Positions 47,662 to 56,964 of a stretch of DNA of 64,000 nt are shown here, one piece after another. The notes beneath the pieces are model-generated. The model was not told the origin of the DNA and did not search any database. It was given only the letters and a program-made list of their open reading frames with translations. Source of the stretch: Burkholderia sp. Ac-20379 (GTDB lineage Bacteria; Pseudomonadota; Gammaproteobacteria; Burkholderiales; Burkholderiaceae); the NCBI RefSeq assembly GCF_017104645.1, contig NZ_JAAGPF010000001.1, positions 24,534 to 88,533 on the forward strand, written 5' to 3'. Each line of letters opens with the position of its first letter. The first letter of the stretch is position 1. The position numbers and the translations under genes are program-made.

Positions 47662-48872
47662 TGAGGCGCCCCCGCATCGACGAGCAACTGACGCAAGCGC
47701 AGCAGCGGGCGCGGTACGCCATAGCCTTCATCCGGCACGGTGTCTTCCTGGAGATCGTAAGCGTCGTCGGCTACCAGCGGCTTGCCGGTATAGGCCACCC
47801 CCTGATCGACGCGTCCGTCGATCACGGAAAACACCATGGGCGCGCGACCGGCCAGCAGCGCGACTCGCTCCGCCAAGTCGAGCGAACCCGACTGCTCCGC
47901 GCAAAAGTCTGTCGCATCCACGGGCGTTCCCGGCGCAATGCTCGCCCGCAGCACATCGCAAGCGTGGCCTAGCGCGGCGAAGGCATCGGCCACATCCTGG
48001 TGCTTTGCCAACGCGCGCACCGCCTGCGCCGAACTGCGGATCGCATTGCTCATCGCCTGCGCAGCCTGCAAGGTGCTCGCACGCACGTCTTCAAACGCGA
48101 AACAGGTTGCGAGTTGCTCGGCGTGTTCAGCGTGCCGAACTTGTGCAAGGAAATGATGGCGGCCGCTCTTGGTTGCAAGCGTGGCGTCGGTGTGACCGTT
48201 CAACAATTCTTCGAGATCTGCGCGGCGTGCATCGCCGCGGACACGCTCCAGCACAAGACGCTTTTCGGCATCGCTGGCCAGCGATGGCTGGAGGGCGGCC
48301 TTGATGGCCGGCTGCACTTTCTTCGCCCCCTTGTCGCCGGCCTCGATCCAATCCTTCAGCCAGCGGCGCGCATCGCCGTCCAAATCCTGTCCGCTCGCGA
48401 AGGCAAGCTCGGCGAGTTCGATACCGGCGGCCGTCAGCTCCAGTCCGCTAAAGCGCGATGCCTCACTGATGCATAGGTTGAGCCCCGGCAGCGCACGCGT
48501 TGCGGAACGACGAAACGGAACGGTGACATACGCGCCGCCCTTCGCGACATCGCTGAATGACAAACTGGTGCAATCGGCGAATTTACGTTTGCCCTGTATG
48601 CGCCGCTCCGACTTTGCTTGCGGATCGCGGCGCACCACGATCCAACTCGCCAACGCCTCAAGCGCTTCCGCAATGCGTGCGGCCGTTGCCGGCGTATCGA
48701 CCTCCTGCGCCAGGCGCAATCCCATGCACGCCCAACTGAGCTGGCGCACGAAGAACGCACCACCCAGGCCCGGCACGGCCCATTCATTGAAGCCCATGAT
48801 TGCGCGCCGCAGGCCAAAATCCAGCCGCAATCGCATCTGGGCGAAATCTTTCGGTTCCGCTGCGCCCCACAT
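47658..48872 (-). CDS. Uncharacterised 404-residue first gene of the PLD-helicase operon
   Basis: The protein opens with MWGAAEPKDFAQMRLRLDFG and FNEWAVPGLGGAFFVRQLSW, then GAYVTVPFRRSATRALPGLN, RFSGLELTAAGIELAELAF and a charged helical centre (LERVRGDARRADLEELLNGH). No membrane segment, signal peptide or nucleotide-binding motif is visible. It is about 400 residues, mostly alpha-helical in look. AAGGAAG precedes the ATG, and its stop overlaps the next start as ATGA. In gene position it resembles the adaptor or effector proteins that lead other defence operons. I cannot name the family. Confidence 0.75.
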   Translation of the reverse strand: MWGAAEPKDFAQMRLRLDFGLRRAIMGFNEWAVPGLGGAFFVRQLSWACMGLRLAQEVDTPATAARIAEALEALASWIVVRRDPQAKSERRIQGKRKFADCTSLSFSDVAKGGAYVTVPFRRSATRALPGLNLCISEASRFSGLELTAAGIELAELAFASGQDLDGDARRWLKDWIEAGDKGAKKVQPAIKAALQPSLASDAEKRLVLERVRGDARRADLEELLNGHTDATLATKSGRHHFLAQVRHAEHAEQLATCFAFEDVRASTLQAAQAMSNAIRSSAQAVRALAKHQDVADAFAALGHACDVLRASIAPGTPVDATDFCAEQSGSLDLAERVALLAGRAPMVFSVIDGRVDQGVAYTGKPLVADDAYDLQEDTVPDEGYGVPRPLLRLRQLLVDAGAPQ

Positions 48873-49152
48873 TTACGCGTGCTTCCTTATGTTTTTTGTC
48901 AATTCCGCTATTGGCGTCGCCGGTCGACCAACGGCCACGCCACGGATAATCCACTGCAAGCCGATTGGGTCAAATTCGGATAGGTTCGTGGGCTGTCAGT
49001 TGCCAGTCAATGTAGTCGACCTGGATGACAATTGTAGTTTGGAGGCGACCGTTGCCGCCGCCTTCGCTCGAATGGCTGAATCCGCAGTCGGCTACAGCCA
49101 GTTACATCGACGCCTCCAGCCTTAGTGGCATTCGACATCCGCATCTAAATCA

Positions 49153-49488
49153 ATGACAATCAAGATTGCCAATCCGCAGCCGCTGAAATTAACCCGAACA
49201 GCCGTCAAGATGAAGCCGCCGTCCATTGTCCTGCCGCTTGCGTATCCGTTTGCCGAGTTCGTACCGGGCGTCGATTCTGCCCGGGAAATCGTGGTCGCCG
49301 GGCTACGCTGGCCAACGCCCTATTGGTGCGACCTGGCGGTCGGCTGGCTGGAACAAGGCGTACCGGTTGACGATGGCATTGTCGAGTTATTGATCGAAAT
49401 TTCCCGAAATCGAAACTTTCCGCAGAATCTGCGACATCGCGCATTTGCCCTATACAAAAGATCGACGAAGTCTCCGGGTATGCAGTAG
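49153..49488 (+). CDS. Small hypothetical protein next to the defence-like operon
   Basis: This protein of 111 residues (or 92 from the ATG at 49210) has PLAYPFAEFVPGVDSAREIV, RWPTPYWCDLAVGWLEQGVP and a helical end ISRNRNFPQNLRHRAFALYK. The compact acidic-aromatic make-up resembles small immunity-type proteins. No family is recognised. It is transcribed divergently from the three-gene operon across about 280 bp. Confidence 0.55.
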   Translation: MTIKIANPQPLKLTRTAVKMKPPSIVLPLAYPFAEFVPGVDSAREIVVAGLRWPTPYWCDLAVGWLEQGVPVDDGIVELLIEISRNRNFPQNLRHRAFALYKRSTKSPGMQ

Positions 49489-49713
49489 CAAAAACGCGGT
49501 CAAGCAACGCTGATATACCCGATCCCGAAGAGGCACAAGGCATCTTCGCTTTCGCAATGTCATTCGATGACCATGAGCCGTACGGTTCGTTTGAAAAACC
49601 CTCGGCACTCGCAAGACAGCGGCAGCGATAAATGTTGGAGGACTTGCGGCACGAATTGTTTTTGATCGCCCCGCACGCATACAAAACCGATAGGCGCCGC
49701 AAAGCCCCCCACC

Positions 49714-51060
49714 TCACCGCTGCTGCCCCGCCATCCCACCGCGACCCGCCGCCTCGCCGCCGTCCTCGGCCACCGCCTCCCCCACCCGCACCTTTCCGCT
49801 CAACACCGCCCGCATCCGCTCCCGATCGAGCGCGCCCTCCCACGCACACACCACGATCGCCGCCACCCCATTGCCGACCAGATTCGTCAGCGAGCGGCAT
49901 TCGGACATGAAGCGGTCGATGCCGAGCACCAGCACCATCGCGGCCACCGGCAGGGTGGGCACCACCGACAGGCTCGCCGCCAGCGTCACGAAGCCCGCCC
50001 CCACCACCGCCGCCGAACCCTTCGAGGTCAGCATGGTGACGGCCAGCAGCGTCAGTTGCTGCGTCAGCGTGAGCGGCGTATTGGTGGCCTGCGCGAGAAA
50101 CAGCACGGCGAGCGTCATGTAGATGCTGGTGCCGTCGAGGTTGAACGAATAGCCGGTGGGCACCACCAGCCCCACCACGCCGCGCTGGCAGCCGAGCTGT
50201 TCGAGCTTGAGCATCAGTTGCGGCAGCGCGCTTTCGGACGTGGACGTGCCGAGCACGATCAGCAACTCCTCGCGAATGAACACCAGGAAGCGCACGATGC
50301 TGAATCCCGCGAGCCGCGCCACCGCGCCGAGCACCACGAACACGAACAGCAACGCGGTCAGGTAGAAGCAGCCGACCAGCTTCAGCATGGGCAGCAGCGA
50401 GCCCACGCCGAACTTGCCGACCGTGAACGCGATCGCGCCGAACGCGCCCACCGGCGCGACGCGCGCGATGAAGCCGACGATGCGGAACATCATGGCCGCC
50501 ACGCCGTCGACGAAATCGACCACCGGCCGCACCTTCTCGCCGAGCACCGACAGCGCCGAACCGCACAGCAGCGCGAGCAGCAGCACGGGCAGGATGTCCT
50601 CGTGCGTGAACGCGCCCACGAACGTCTCGGGCACCACATGCATCAGGAAGCCGGTCAGCCCCTCGCCGTGCGCGGCGCGCGACACGTAGCCCGACACGGC
50701 CGATGCGTCGAGCGACGCGATCGACACGTTGAAGCCCGCGCCCGGTTGCAAAAGGTGCCCCATCAGCAACCCGAAGCCGAGCGCCACGGTGGAAATCGCC
50801 TCGAAATACAGCAGCGCCTTGCCGCCGGCGCGGCCCACGGCCTTCAGGTCGCGCATGCTGGCGATGCCGGCCACCACGGCGCAGAACACCACGGGCGCGA
50901 TCACCATGCGGATCAGGCGCACGAACAGATCGCCGAGCGGCTTCAGCGCCACGGCCGCCGACGGCGCGAAATGGCCGAACGCGATGCCGAGCGCGATCGC
51001 CACCAGCACTTGAAAGTAAAGATGCCGCCAAAGCGGAACGGATTGAGTGCGAGTCGTCAT
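49714..51060 (-). CDS. dctA: C4-dicarboxylate/proton symporter DctA
   Basis: This 448-residue inner-membrane glutamate/dicarboxylate symporter takes up succinate, fumarate and malate. It starts [20 protein letters not shown] and shows the conserved [20 protein letters not shown], the serine-rich re-entrant loop [33 protein letters not shown], and the second re-entrant loop [18 protein letters not shown] with [19 protein letters not shown]. All are DctA hallmarks. GGAGGAG lies about 4 nt before the start. It follows leuCD on the same strand but is separated by a terminator-like hairpin. Confidence 0.96.
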   Translation of the reverse strand: MTTRTQSVPLWRHLYFQVLVAIALGIAFGHFAPSAAVALKPLGDLFVRLIRMVIAPVVFCAVVAGIASMRDLKAVGRAGGKALLYFEAISTVALGFGLLMGHLLQPGAGFNVSIASLDASAVSGYVSRAAHGEGLTGFLMHVVPETFVGAFTHEDILPVLLLALLCGSALSVLGEKVRPVVDFVDGVAAMMFRIVGFIARVAPVGAFGAIAFTVGKFGVGSLLPMLKLVGCFYLTALLFVFVVLGAVARLAGFSIVRFLVFIREELLIVLGTSTSESALPQLMLKLEQLGCQRGVVGLVVPTGYSFNLDGTSIYMTLAVLFLAQATNTPLTLTQQLTLLAVTMLTSKGSAAVVGAGFVTLAASLSVVPTLPVAAMVLVLGIDRFMSECRSLTNLVGNGVAAIVVCAWEGALDRERMRAVLSGKVRVGEAVAEDGGEAAGRGGMAGQQR

Positions 51061-51137
51061 GTCTCCTCCGGAAAGAAAGGGGCGTGCGCCGTCCCCGCCG
51101 CCCTGTTGCCGGGAGGTCGGAGCGATGCGTGGTGCGG

Positions 51138-51162
51138 GAAAAGGCCGGCCGGGAACGGCCGG
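51138..51162 (-). terminator. Terminator after leuD
   Basis: On the minus strand a perfect 7-bp stem (CCGGCCG with CGGCCGG) around a 4-nt loop is followed by CCTTTT. It lies about 27 bp beyond the leuD stop and before dctA on the same strand. Confidence 0.6.
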
Positions 51163-51188
51163 GGTTCAGGCGGCCGAGCCGCCCGTGT

Positions 51189-51848
51189 TCAGGTGACCGA
51201 AGCGGCCGGAACCGAGGAAGCCGCCGCGCCGGGCGCGTCGATCAGCGCCCACGGATGCGCGGCGCGATGTCGTTGCTCGAACGCGTCGATCGCCTCGGCC
51301 ATCGCGAGCGTCAGATCGATGGTGTCGACGCCGTCGATCACCATGCGCTTGTGGCGCGCGCCGATCGGGAACGCATGCGTCGCGCCGCCGGGCGTGGCGA
51401 CCGTCTGCGCTTCGAGGTCGATCTTCAGGATGCCTTCGGGATCGGCCTGCGCCGTGGCGGTCAGCGCGTCCACCGCTGCGCGCGGCAGCGCCACCAGCAG
51501 CAGCCGGTTGTTCATCGCGTTCGAATAGAAGATCTCGGCGAAGCTCGGCGCGATCACGGCGGTGATGCCATATTGCAGCAGGCCCCACACCGCGTGTTCG
51601 CGGCTCGATCCGCAGCCGAAGTTCGCGCCGCCGATCAGGATCGACGCGCCCGCGTGGCGCGGATCGTTCAGCACCGCGCCGTCGCGCGGGCGGCCCTGCG
51701 CATCGACGCGCAGGTCGTACAGCAGCCCCTGTGCGAGGCCCGATTTGTCGATGCCGCGCAGGAATTGCTTCGGCATGATCTGGTCGGTGTCGAGGTTGTC
51801 GATCGGCAGCGGCAGCGCGCGGCCTTCGAGATGGGTCAGCAGGCTCAT
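51189..51848 (-). CDS. leuD: 3-isopropylmalate dehydratase small subunit
   Basis: This 219-residue LeuD swivel-domain subunit has the family motifs LPIDNLDTDQIMPKQFL near the start, ILIGGANFGCGSSREHAVWG (about 71-90) and AEIFYSNAMNNRLLLV. With LeuC it isomerises isopropylmalate in leucine synthesis. It starts one base after the leuC stop. No leuB or leuA accompanies the pair, so either the rest is elsewhere or this is a second copy used on a related substrate such as citramalate. Confidence 0.95.
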   Translation of the reverse strand: MSLLTHLEGRALPLPIDNLDTDQIMPKQFLRGIDKSGLAQGLLYDLRVDAQGRPRDGAVLNDPRHAGASILIGGANFGCGSSREHAVWGLLQYGITAVIAPSFAEIFYSNAMNNRLLLVALPRAAVDALTATAQADPEGILKIDLEAQTVATPGGATHAFPIGARHKRMVIDGVDTIDLTLAMAEAIDAFEQRHRAAHPWALIDAPGAAASSVPAASVT

Positions 51849-51849
51849 G

Positions 51850-53256
51850 TCAGTGCTCCAGCGTGCGGATGTCGGTCAGGCGGCCGGTCAGCGCCGCGGC
51901 GGCGGCCATCGCGGGGCTCATCAGATGGGTGCGCCCGCCACGCCCCTGCCGCCCTTCGAAATTGCGGTTGGTGGTGGAGGCGCAGCGTTCGCCGGCTTCC
52001 AGGAAATCGTCGTTCATCGCGAGGCACATCGAGCAGCCCGGCTCGCGCCATTCGAAGCCCGCATCGGTCAGCACGCGCGCGATGCCTTCGGCCTCGGCCT
52101 GGCGGCGCACGCGGCCCGAGCCCGGCACCACCATCGCGCGCACGCCGTCGGCCACGCGGCGGCCGCGCACGATGTCGGCCACCACGCGCAGATCCTCGAT
52201 GCGGCCGTTGGTGCACGAGCCGATGAACACGCGCTGCACCGGCGTGCCGGCGATCGGCGCACCGGCCTGCAGGCCGATGTAGTCGAGCGCGCGGCGCGCG
52301 GATTCGGCCTCGGCCGGCGTGGCCTGATCTTCCGCGGCGGGCACGGCGGCGTCGATCGCAATCGCCTGATCGGGGCTGGTGCCCCAGGTCACGAACGGCG
52401 CGACCTGGCTGGCGTCGAAGCGGTGCTCGGCGTCGAAGCGTGCGCCCGGATCGCTGGCCAGCGCGGCCCAATCGGCGCAGGCGGCGGCCCATTGCGCGTC
52501 GTCGAAATCCACATGGCGGCGCACGTAATCGAGCGTGGTGGCGTCGGGCGCGATCAGCGCGGCGCGCGCGCCGGCCTCCACCGTCATGTTGCAAAGCGTC
52601 ATGCGCGCCTCGGCCGTGAGGCCCGCGAGCGTGCTGCCCGCGAATTCCACGGCATAGCCGCGCGCGCCCTGCGCGCCGATCCGTGCGATCAGCCAGATCA
52701 CGAGATCCTTCGACGTGGTGCCGTACGGCAGCGGGCCGTCGATCGTGATGCGCATGGTCTGCGCGAGACGGTAGACGAGCGTTTGGGTCGCCAGCACATG
52801 CTCGACTTCGGAGGTGCCGATGCCGAAGCCGAGCGCCCCGAGCGCGCCGTAGGTGGTGGTGTGGCTGTCGCCGCACAGGATCACCATGCCGGGCCGCACG
52901 AAGCCGTGCTCGGGCGCGACCACGTGCTCGATGCCCTGATCGGGATCGTTGGTGCCGAACAGGCGGATGCCGGCCCGCTCGCAGTTGCGCGCGAGGTTGG
53001 TGGCCTGCGTGGCGGACGCCACGTCGATGATCCGGCGCGGCGTCTCGGCATGGGTCGGGATGATGTGGCTGACCACGGCGACCTGCTGGCCGGGCCGGCG
53101 CACCGCGCGGCCCTTCTCGTCCAGCCCGGCGAACGCCTGCGGGCTGGTGTATTCGTTCATCAGATGCAGGTCGGCGTAGAGCAGCACGTTGTCGGCGTCG
53201 AGCGGCGCGACGGTGTGCGAATCGACGAGCTTCTGGTACAGCGTCCGGATAGCCAT
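51850..53256 (-). CDS. leuC: 3-isopropylmalate dehydratase large subunit
   Basis: This 468-residue aconitase-type large subunit carries the three cluster cysteines, one in VFIGSCTNGRIEDL and two in PGCSMCLAMN. It opens with MAIRTLYQKLVDSHTVAP and contains VTPEHGFVRP-like and GDSHTTTYGALGALGFGIGT segments typical of LeuC. The LeuC/LeuD pair is cotranscribed. It follows the dehalogenase-like gene on the same strand, 58 bp away, an unusual neighbour for leucine synthesis. Confidence 0.96.
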   Translation of the reverse strand: MAIRTLYQKLVDSHTVAPLDADNVLLYADLHLMNEYTSPQAFAGLDEKGRAVRRPGQQVAVVSHIIPTHAETPRRIIDVASATQATNLARNCERAGIRLFGTNDPDQGIEHVVAPEHGFVRPGMVILCGDSHTTTYGALGALGFGIGTSEVEHVLATQTLVYRLAQTMRITIDGPLPYGTTSKDLVIWLIARIGAQGARGYAVEFAGSTLAGLTAEARMTLCNMTVEAGARAALIAPDATTLDYVRRHVDFDDAQWAAACADWAALASDPGARFDAEHRFDASQVAPFVTWGTSPDQAIAIDAAVPAAEDQATPAEAESARRALDYIGLQAGAPIAGTPVQRVFIGSCTNGRIEDLRVVADIVRGRRVADGVRAMVVPGSGRVRRQAEAEGIARVLTDAGFEWREPGCSMCLAMNDDFLEAGERCASTTNRNFEGRQGRGGRTHLMSPAMAAAAALTGRLTDIRTLEH

Positions 53257-53314
53257 CCCGGTTCCTCTCGTATCGTGGGTGAATGTTCAGGGGTACGGAA
53301 CGTGCGGGCCGGCG

Positions 53315-54199
53315 TCAGGCCGCGCCGCGCAGGAACGGCAGCGCGGCGTCGAGCAGCGCGTCGGGCGCTTCCTCGGGGATGTAGTGGCCGCACGGCAGCG
53401 CGTGGCCGGTGACCGAATCAGACCAGCGCCGCCATTCGGCGAGCGGGTCGAAGCATTGGCCGATCACGCCGTCTGCGCCCCACAGGGCCAGCATCGGGCA
53501 GGCCAGCTTGCGGCCTTCGGCCAGGTCGGCGCGGTCGTGATCGAGGTCGATCGTGACCGATGCGCGGTAGTCCTCGCAGATGCCGTGCGCGGTGGCCGGA
53601 TCGGACAGGCAGCGCAGGTATTCCGCATAGGCCTCGGGCGCGAACGGCTTGAGCCCCGCGCTGCGCGCGCCGATGGTCTGCTTCAGGTACAGATCGGGAT
53701 CGGCGTGGATCAGCGTTTCGGGGAACGGCGCGGGCCGCACCAGGAAGAACCAGTGCCAGTAGGCGCGCGCGAACGCGAACGAGGTCTGCTCGTACATCGC
53801 CAGCGTGGGCGCGATGTCGAGCGTGACGAGCCGGCGCACCGCGTCCGGATGATCGAGCGCCATGCGCACGGCCACGCGCGCGCCGCGATCGTGAGCCAGC
53901 ACGTCGAATTGCGCGAAGCCGAGCGCGCGCATCAGGTCGACCTGATCCTGCGCCATCCGGCGCTTCGAATAATTGGCGTGATCGGGCTGGCCGGCCGGCT
54001 TGCCGCTGTCGCCGTAGCCGCGCAGGTCGGCCGCGATCACGGTGAATTCCCGCGCCAGCACCGGCGCGACGCGATGCCAGATCGCACGCGTCTGCGGATG
54101 GCCGTGCAACAGCAACAGCGCCGGGCCGTGGCCGCCGCGCAGCGCTTGAATCTGAATACCGTCGGTCTCGACCTGGACGGGGGTGAAGTCGTCGAACAT
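53315..54199 (-). CDS. Haloacetate (fluoroacetate) dehalogenase-like alpha/beta hydrolase
   Basis: This 294-residue protein carries the fluoroacetate dehalogenase set: LLLLHGHPQTRAIWHRVAP, LRGYGDSGKP, the nucleophile Asp104 in AHDRGAR (with the two carboxylate-binding arginines), the halide-site His-Trp in AYWHWFFLVRPAPFPE, the tyrosine in CEDYRAS and the catalytic histidine in CGHYIPEEAP. Such enzymes hydrolyse the carbon-fluorine or carbon-chlorine bond of haloacetates to give glycolate. Residues match the family well, although close epoxide or other hydrolases cannot be ruled out. It is divergent from a LysR regulator that likely controls it. Confidence 0.87.
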   Translation of the reverse strand: MFDDFTPVQVETDGIQIQALRGGHGPALLLLHGHPQTRAIWHRVAPVLAREFTVIAADLRGYGDSGKPAGQPDHANYSKRRMAQDQVDLMRALGFAQFDVLAHDRGARVAVRMALDHPDAVRRLVTLDIAPTLAMYEQTSFAFARAYWHWFFLVRPAPFPETLIHADPDLYLKQTIGARSAGLKPFAPEAYAEYLRCLSDPATAHGICEDYRASVTIDLDHDRADLAEGRKLACPMLALWGADGVIGQCFDPLAEWRRWSDSVTGHALPCGHYIPEEAPDALLDAALPFLRGAA

Positions 54200-54287
54200 G
54201 GTTCCTCCTGCGTTTTTTGTAGTCTAATTGCTGCCTTGAACGCCAAGGTATCGGCAAAAGCAAACAGGTATTAACCTGAGGGAAACA

Positions 54288-55211
54288 ATGGACGCGATCT
54301 CGGATCTCGCTTTGTTCGAGCGGGTGGTGCGCCAGGGCAGCCTGACGGCGGCCGCGCGCGAGCTGGGCGTGACGCCGCCGTCGGTCAGCAAGCGCCTCAA
54401 GCAGATCGAGACGCGGCTCGGCGTGCGGCTGCTGAACCGCACCACGCGGCAGATCAGCGTGACGACCGAGGGCGAGCTGTATCTGAACAGCGGCGCGCGG
54501 ATCCTCGCCGAGCTGGCCGAGCTCGAGCAGCAGGTCAGCCGCAGCCGGGCCGAGCCGGCCGGGCTGTTGCGCGTGAACGCGTCGTTCGGCTTCGGGCGCA
54601 CCTGGGTCGCGCCGGCCGTGTCGGAATTCGCGCTGCGCCATCCGTCGATGGAGATCCAGTTGCAACTGACCGACCGGCCGATGAGCCTGCAGGAGCATGC
54701 GTTCGACGTCGGCATCCGCTTCGGCGACGTGCCCGAGGCGCGCATCAACGCGCGGCGGCTGGTGCGCAACCGCCGCATCGTGTGCGCGGCGCCGGCCTAT
54801 CTGGCGCGCCGCGGGCTGCCGCGCACGCCGCGCGAGCTGGCGCAGCACGCCTGCCTGATCCTGCGCGAAAACGATTCGACCTACGGCAACTGGCACTTCA
54901 CGCGCGGCAGCCAGGAAGAAAGCATCAAGGTGCGCGGGCCGCTCAGCAGCAACGACGGCGCGGCCGTGCTCAAGTGGGCGCTCGACGGCCACGGCATCGC
55001 GATACGCTCGCAATGGGAAACCGAGGCGCGGCTGCGCGACGGCTCGCTCGTGCCGCTGCTGACCGATTGGACGCTGCCGAACGCCGATATTTATGCGGTG
55101 TATCTCGAACGCAATCAGTTGTCGGCGCGGCTGCGCACGTTCATCGAATTTCTCGGGGAACGGCTACCGCAGATGCTGGGGGTGCCGGCGGAGCGCAAGC
55201 GCGGAGGATGA
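54288..55211 (+). CDS. LysR-family transcriptional regulator
   Basis: This 307-residue regulator has an N-terminal winged helix: DLALFERVVRQGSLTAAARE, then LGVTPPSVSKRLKQIETRLG and VRLLNRTTRQISVTTEGELY. The effector domain is of the CrgA/PtxR-like group, with the typical ARRLVRNRRIVCAAPAYLAR. A GAGGGAA site lies about 4 nt before the ATG. It is divergent from the dehalogenase-like gene (88 bp apart), so its operator is presumably in that interval and its inducer may be related to the hydrolase substrate. Confidence 0.95.
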   Translation: MDAISDLALFERVVRQGSLTAAARELGVTPPSVSKRLKQIETRLGVRLLNRTTRQISVTTEGELYLNSGARILAELAELEQQVSRSRAEPAGLLRVNASFGFGRTWVAPAVSEFALRHPSMEIQLQLTDRPMSLQEHAFDVGIRFGDVPEARINARRLVRNRRIVCAAPAYLARRGLPRTPRELAQHACLILRENDSTYGNWHFTRGSQEESIKVRGPLSSNDGAAVLKWALDGHGIAIRSQWETEARLRDGSLVPLLTDWTLPNADIYAVYLERNQLSARLRTFIEFLGERLPQMLGVPAERKRGG

Positions 55212-55216
55212 AACCG

Positions 55217-55254
55217 GCGCGGCCCGGCCCGGTTGGACCGGCGCCGGGCCGCGC
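55217..55254. terminator. Long hairpin between convergent genes
   Basis: A perfect 12-bp outer stem (55217-55228 with 55243-55254) encloses a second 4-bp stem (CCGG/CCGG) with a 5-nt loop. It sits 6 bp after the LysR stop and 48 bp from the convergent gene, so it probably ends transcription from both sides. There is no T-run. Confidence 0.6.
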
Positions 55255-55301
55255 GCGGGATGGGCGGTGCGTGCCGCGTTGCGCGGACGAACCGCCGCGG
55301 T

Positions 55302-56135
55302 TCAGTCGTTGTGGTCGAACTTGGCCGCTTCGTCCTTGTTGTAGCGGCCCTTGAACAGCAGCCGGTCTTCCGACCCGTCGGCCTTCAGCGAAAAAAGCTG
55401 GACTTCGGTGACGATATTGCGGCCGACCGTTTCGAAGCGGATGTGCGTGGGCGACAGGCGCCGCGCCTCGACCGTCGATTTGTCGCCTTCGTACCGCAGC
55501 TTGTAGCCGGGCGCGAACTTGGTCAGGTCGCCCTTCATGAACATCACGCAGGTGGACGTGGTGCCGTGGAACACCACCGCGCCGTGCAGCGGCTCGGCTT
55601 CGGACAGGCCGTCGAACACCGCGGTCTTCTTGTCGGAATCGCTGTGCCCGAACACGACGATCTTCGCGTTCTCGTGCACCTTCACCGGCAGTTCGACGGC
55701 GTTCTTGTTCTCGACGATCGTCAGGCCGCCATGTTCGGCACCGTCGACGTTGGCCGAATAATGGGTGTAGCGCGTGACGTTGCCCGAATCGAACACGATG
55801 CGCGTCTTGTCGCCGGCGTTATCGATGTGGCCCGCACCCGGGCGGAACACTTCGCCCGCCAGAAACACCGCCTGGCTCGCTTCGGTGCCATTCGCGCCAT
55901 ACACGCCGATCCGGCTGTTCCAGGCGATGTCCTCGCCGGCCGGCACCAGGACGATGGCGTCCGCATCGATTTTCTCGGGGTTCTGATACGCCACCCCTTC
56001 CACGACGATATCGTAATGCTCGAAATACGCGAGCGAGCCCTCGCTGAATTTCACGCCCTTGCGCTGCTGGCCGTTCAATTTGTAGTCCGTCAGGTATCCA
56101 GAAGCCGGTGCCTTTACATCTCTGCTATTGCTCAT
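55302..56135 (-). CDS. Conserved-looking protein of unknown function
   Basis: This 277-residue soluble protein begins SNSRDVKAPASGYLTDYKLN and is rich in short beta strands (KIVVFGHSDSDKKTAVFDGL, GAVVFHGTTSTCVMFMKGDL, RRLSPTHIRFETVGRNIVTE). No signal peptide or catalytic motif is evident. The start at 56135 is chosen because AAGGGAAG lies about 5 nt upstream, which is better than the ATG six codons earlier. Its upstream region is AT-rich. Nothing nearby suggests a role. Confidence 0.7.
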   Translation of the reverse strand: MSNSRDVKAPASGYLTDYKLNGQQRKGVKFSEGSLAYFEHYDIVVEGVAYQNPEKIDADAIVLVPAGEDIAWNSRIGVYGANGTEASQAVFLAGEVFRPGAGHIDNAGDKTRIVFDSGNVTRYTHYSANVDGAEHGGLTIVENKNAVELPVKVHENAKIVVFGHSDSDKKTAVFDGLSEAEPLHGAVVFHGTTSTCVMFMKGDLTKFAPGYKLRYEGDKSTVEARRLSPTHIRFETVGRNIVTEVQLFSLKADGSEDRLLFKGRYNKDEAAKFDHND

Positions 56136-56320
56136 GGCGCTTCCCTTTCTCATGGAATGTTGATTGCGCTCTGTATATCGGAATTTTCTTTAAAACCCGA
56201 GGCCCGATATACGGCAAGCGAAAGATAATCCATTCGTTACGGAATTCGATGCGCAGCAGGAATACTCCATCATATTCAACACTCTTGCGAGCATTGAAGA
56301 TCATTCGATTTATTTTGATA

Positions 56321-56641
56321 TTAAATTTTACGGGAATGACGCCAGCCGAAGGCGATCTCCATGCCGACGGTGGCCGACATAAACAGCGCGAGCCAAAACT
56401 TGCTCAACATGACGGCCGACTGCACGTCGTGCTCGTGAAACACCGCGTGCGGAGCGGAATCGAGCAGATGCCGGGCGAAGAACACGTCGACGCGCGTGAC
56501 CGGTTCGAGCATGCATAGCCAGGCGATATACAACGCGGCCGAGCCGAAAAAGAAAATCGCGCCCACGCCGCCCAATTTCCTGACGACCGCCGTCACCAAT
56601 TGGCCCAGCGCCATGAAGAGGCGCAACACGCCGACCAACAT
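56321..56641 (-). CDS. Small membrane protein, unknown
   Basis: This 106-residue protein has about three hydrophobic segments: VGVLRLFMALGQLVTAVV, GAIFFFGSAALYIAWLCML, and KFWLALFMSATVGMEIAFGW near the end. It ends RHSRKI. The start at 56641 is inferred because longer upstream frames look non-coding. It lies upstream of the 277-residue unknown gene on the same strand. Confidence 0.6.
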   Translation of the reverse strand: MLVGVLRLFMALGQLVTAVVRKLGGVGAIFFFGSAALYIAWLCMLEPVTRVDVFFARHLLDSAPHAVFHEHDVQSAVMLSKFWLALFMSATVGMEIAFGWRHSRKI

Positions 56642-56964
56642 ATCCACGAATTCGCGCTCCCGTCGTTCATTTTGAAATACCGCACGCGCGCATTCGCGCC
56701 AGCGGCCGGCCGAAGCGCATCTTAACCACCGGAGCGCCGTACCGCCATCGTTATTCAGCGCCTTCCCGCACCCGCCGAATGTGGCATTCCGTGGCGTGCC
56801 GCCGGCCGATTGATCGAGCGCATCCGACATAATCGTCAGCGGCATGGCGCGCTTGATTCGACGGTTTCCTCTAGTCGCGATGCATTTCGTCCGCATTCAC
56901 CCGCACGTCAAACTCGCTCTTTATTGTCGCGGTGCCATTCCCGATAACAAAAGGAAGCCAACAA
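56642..56964. other. Divergent promoter region
   Basis: About 320 bp between the small membrane protein and phoD-type gene, which are divergent. No gene was found. A phosphate (PhoB) box was looked for and not recognised. Confidence 0.35.
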
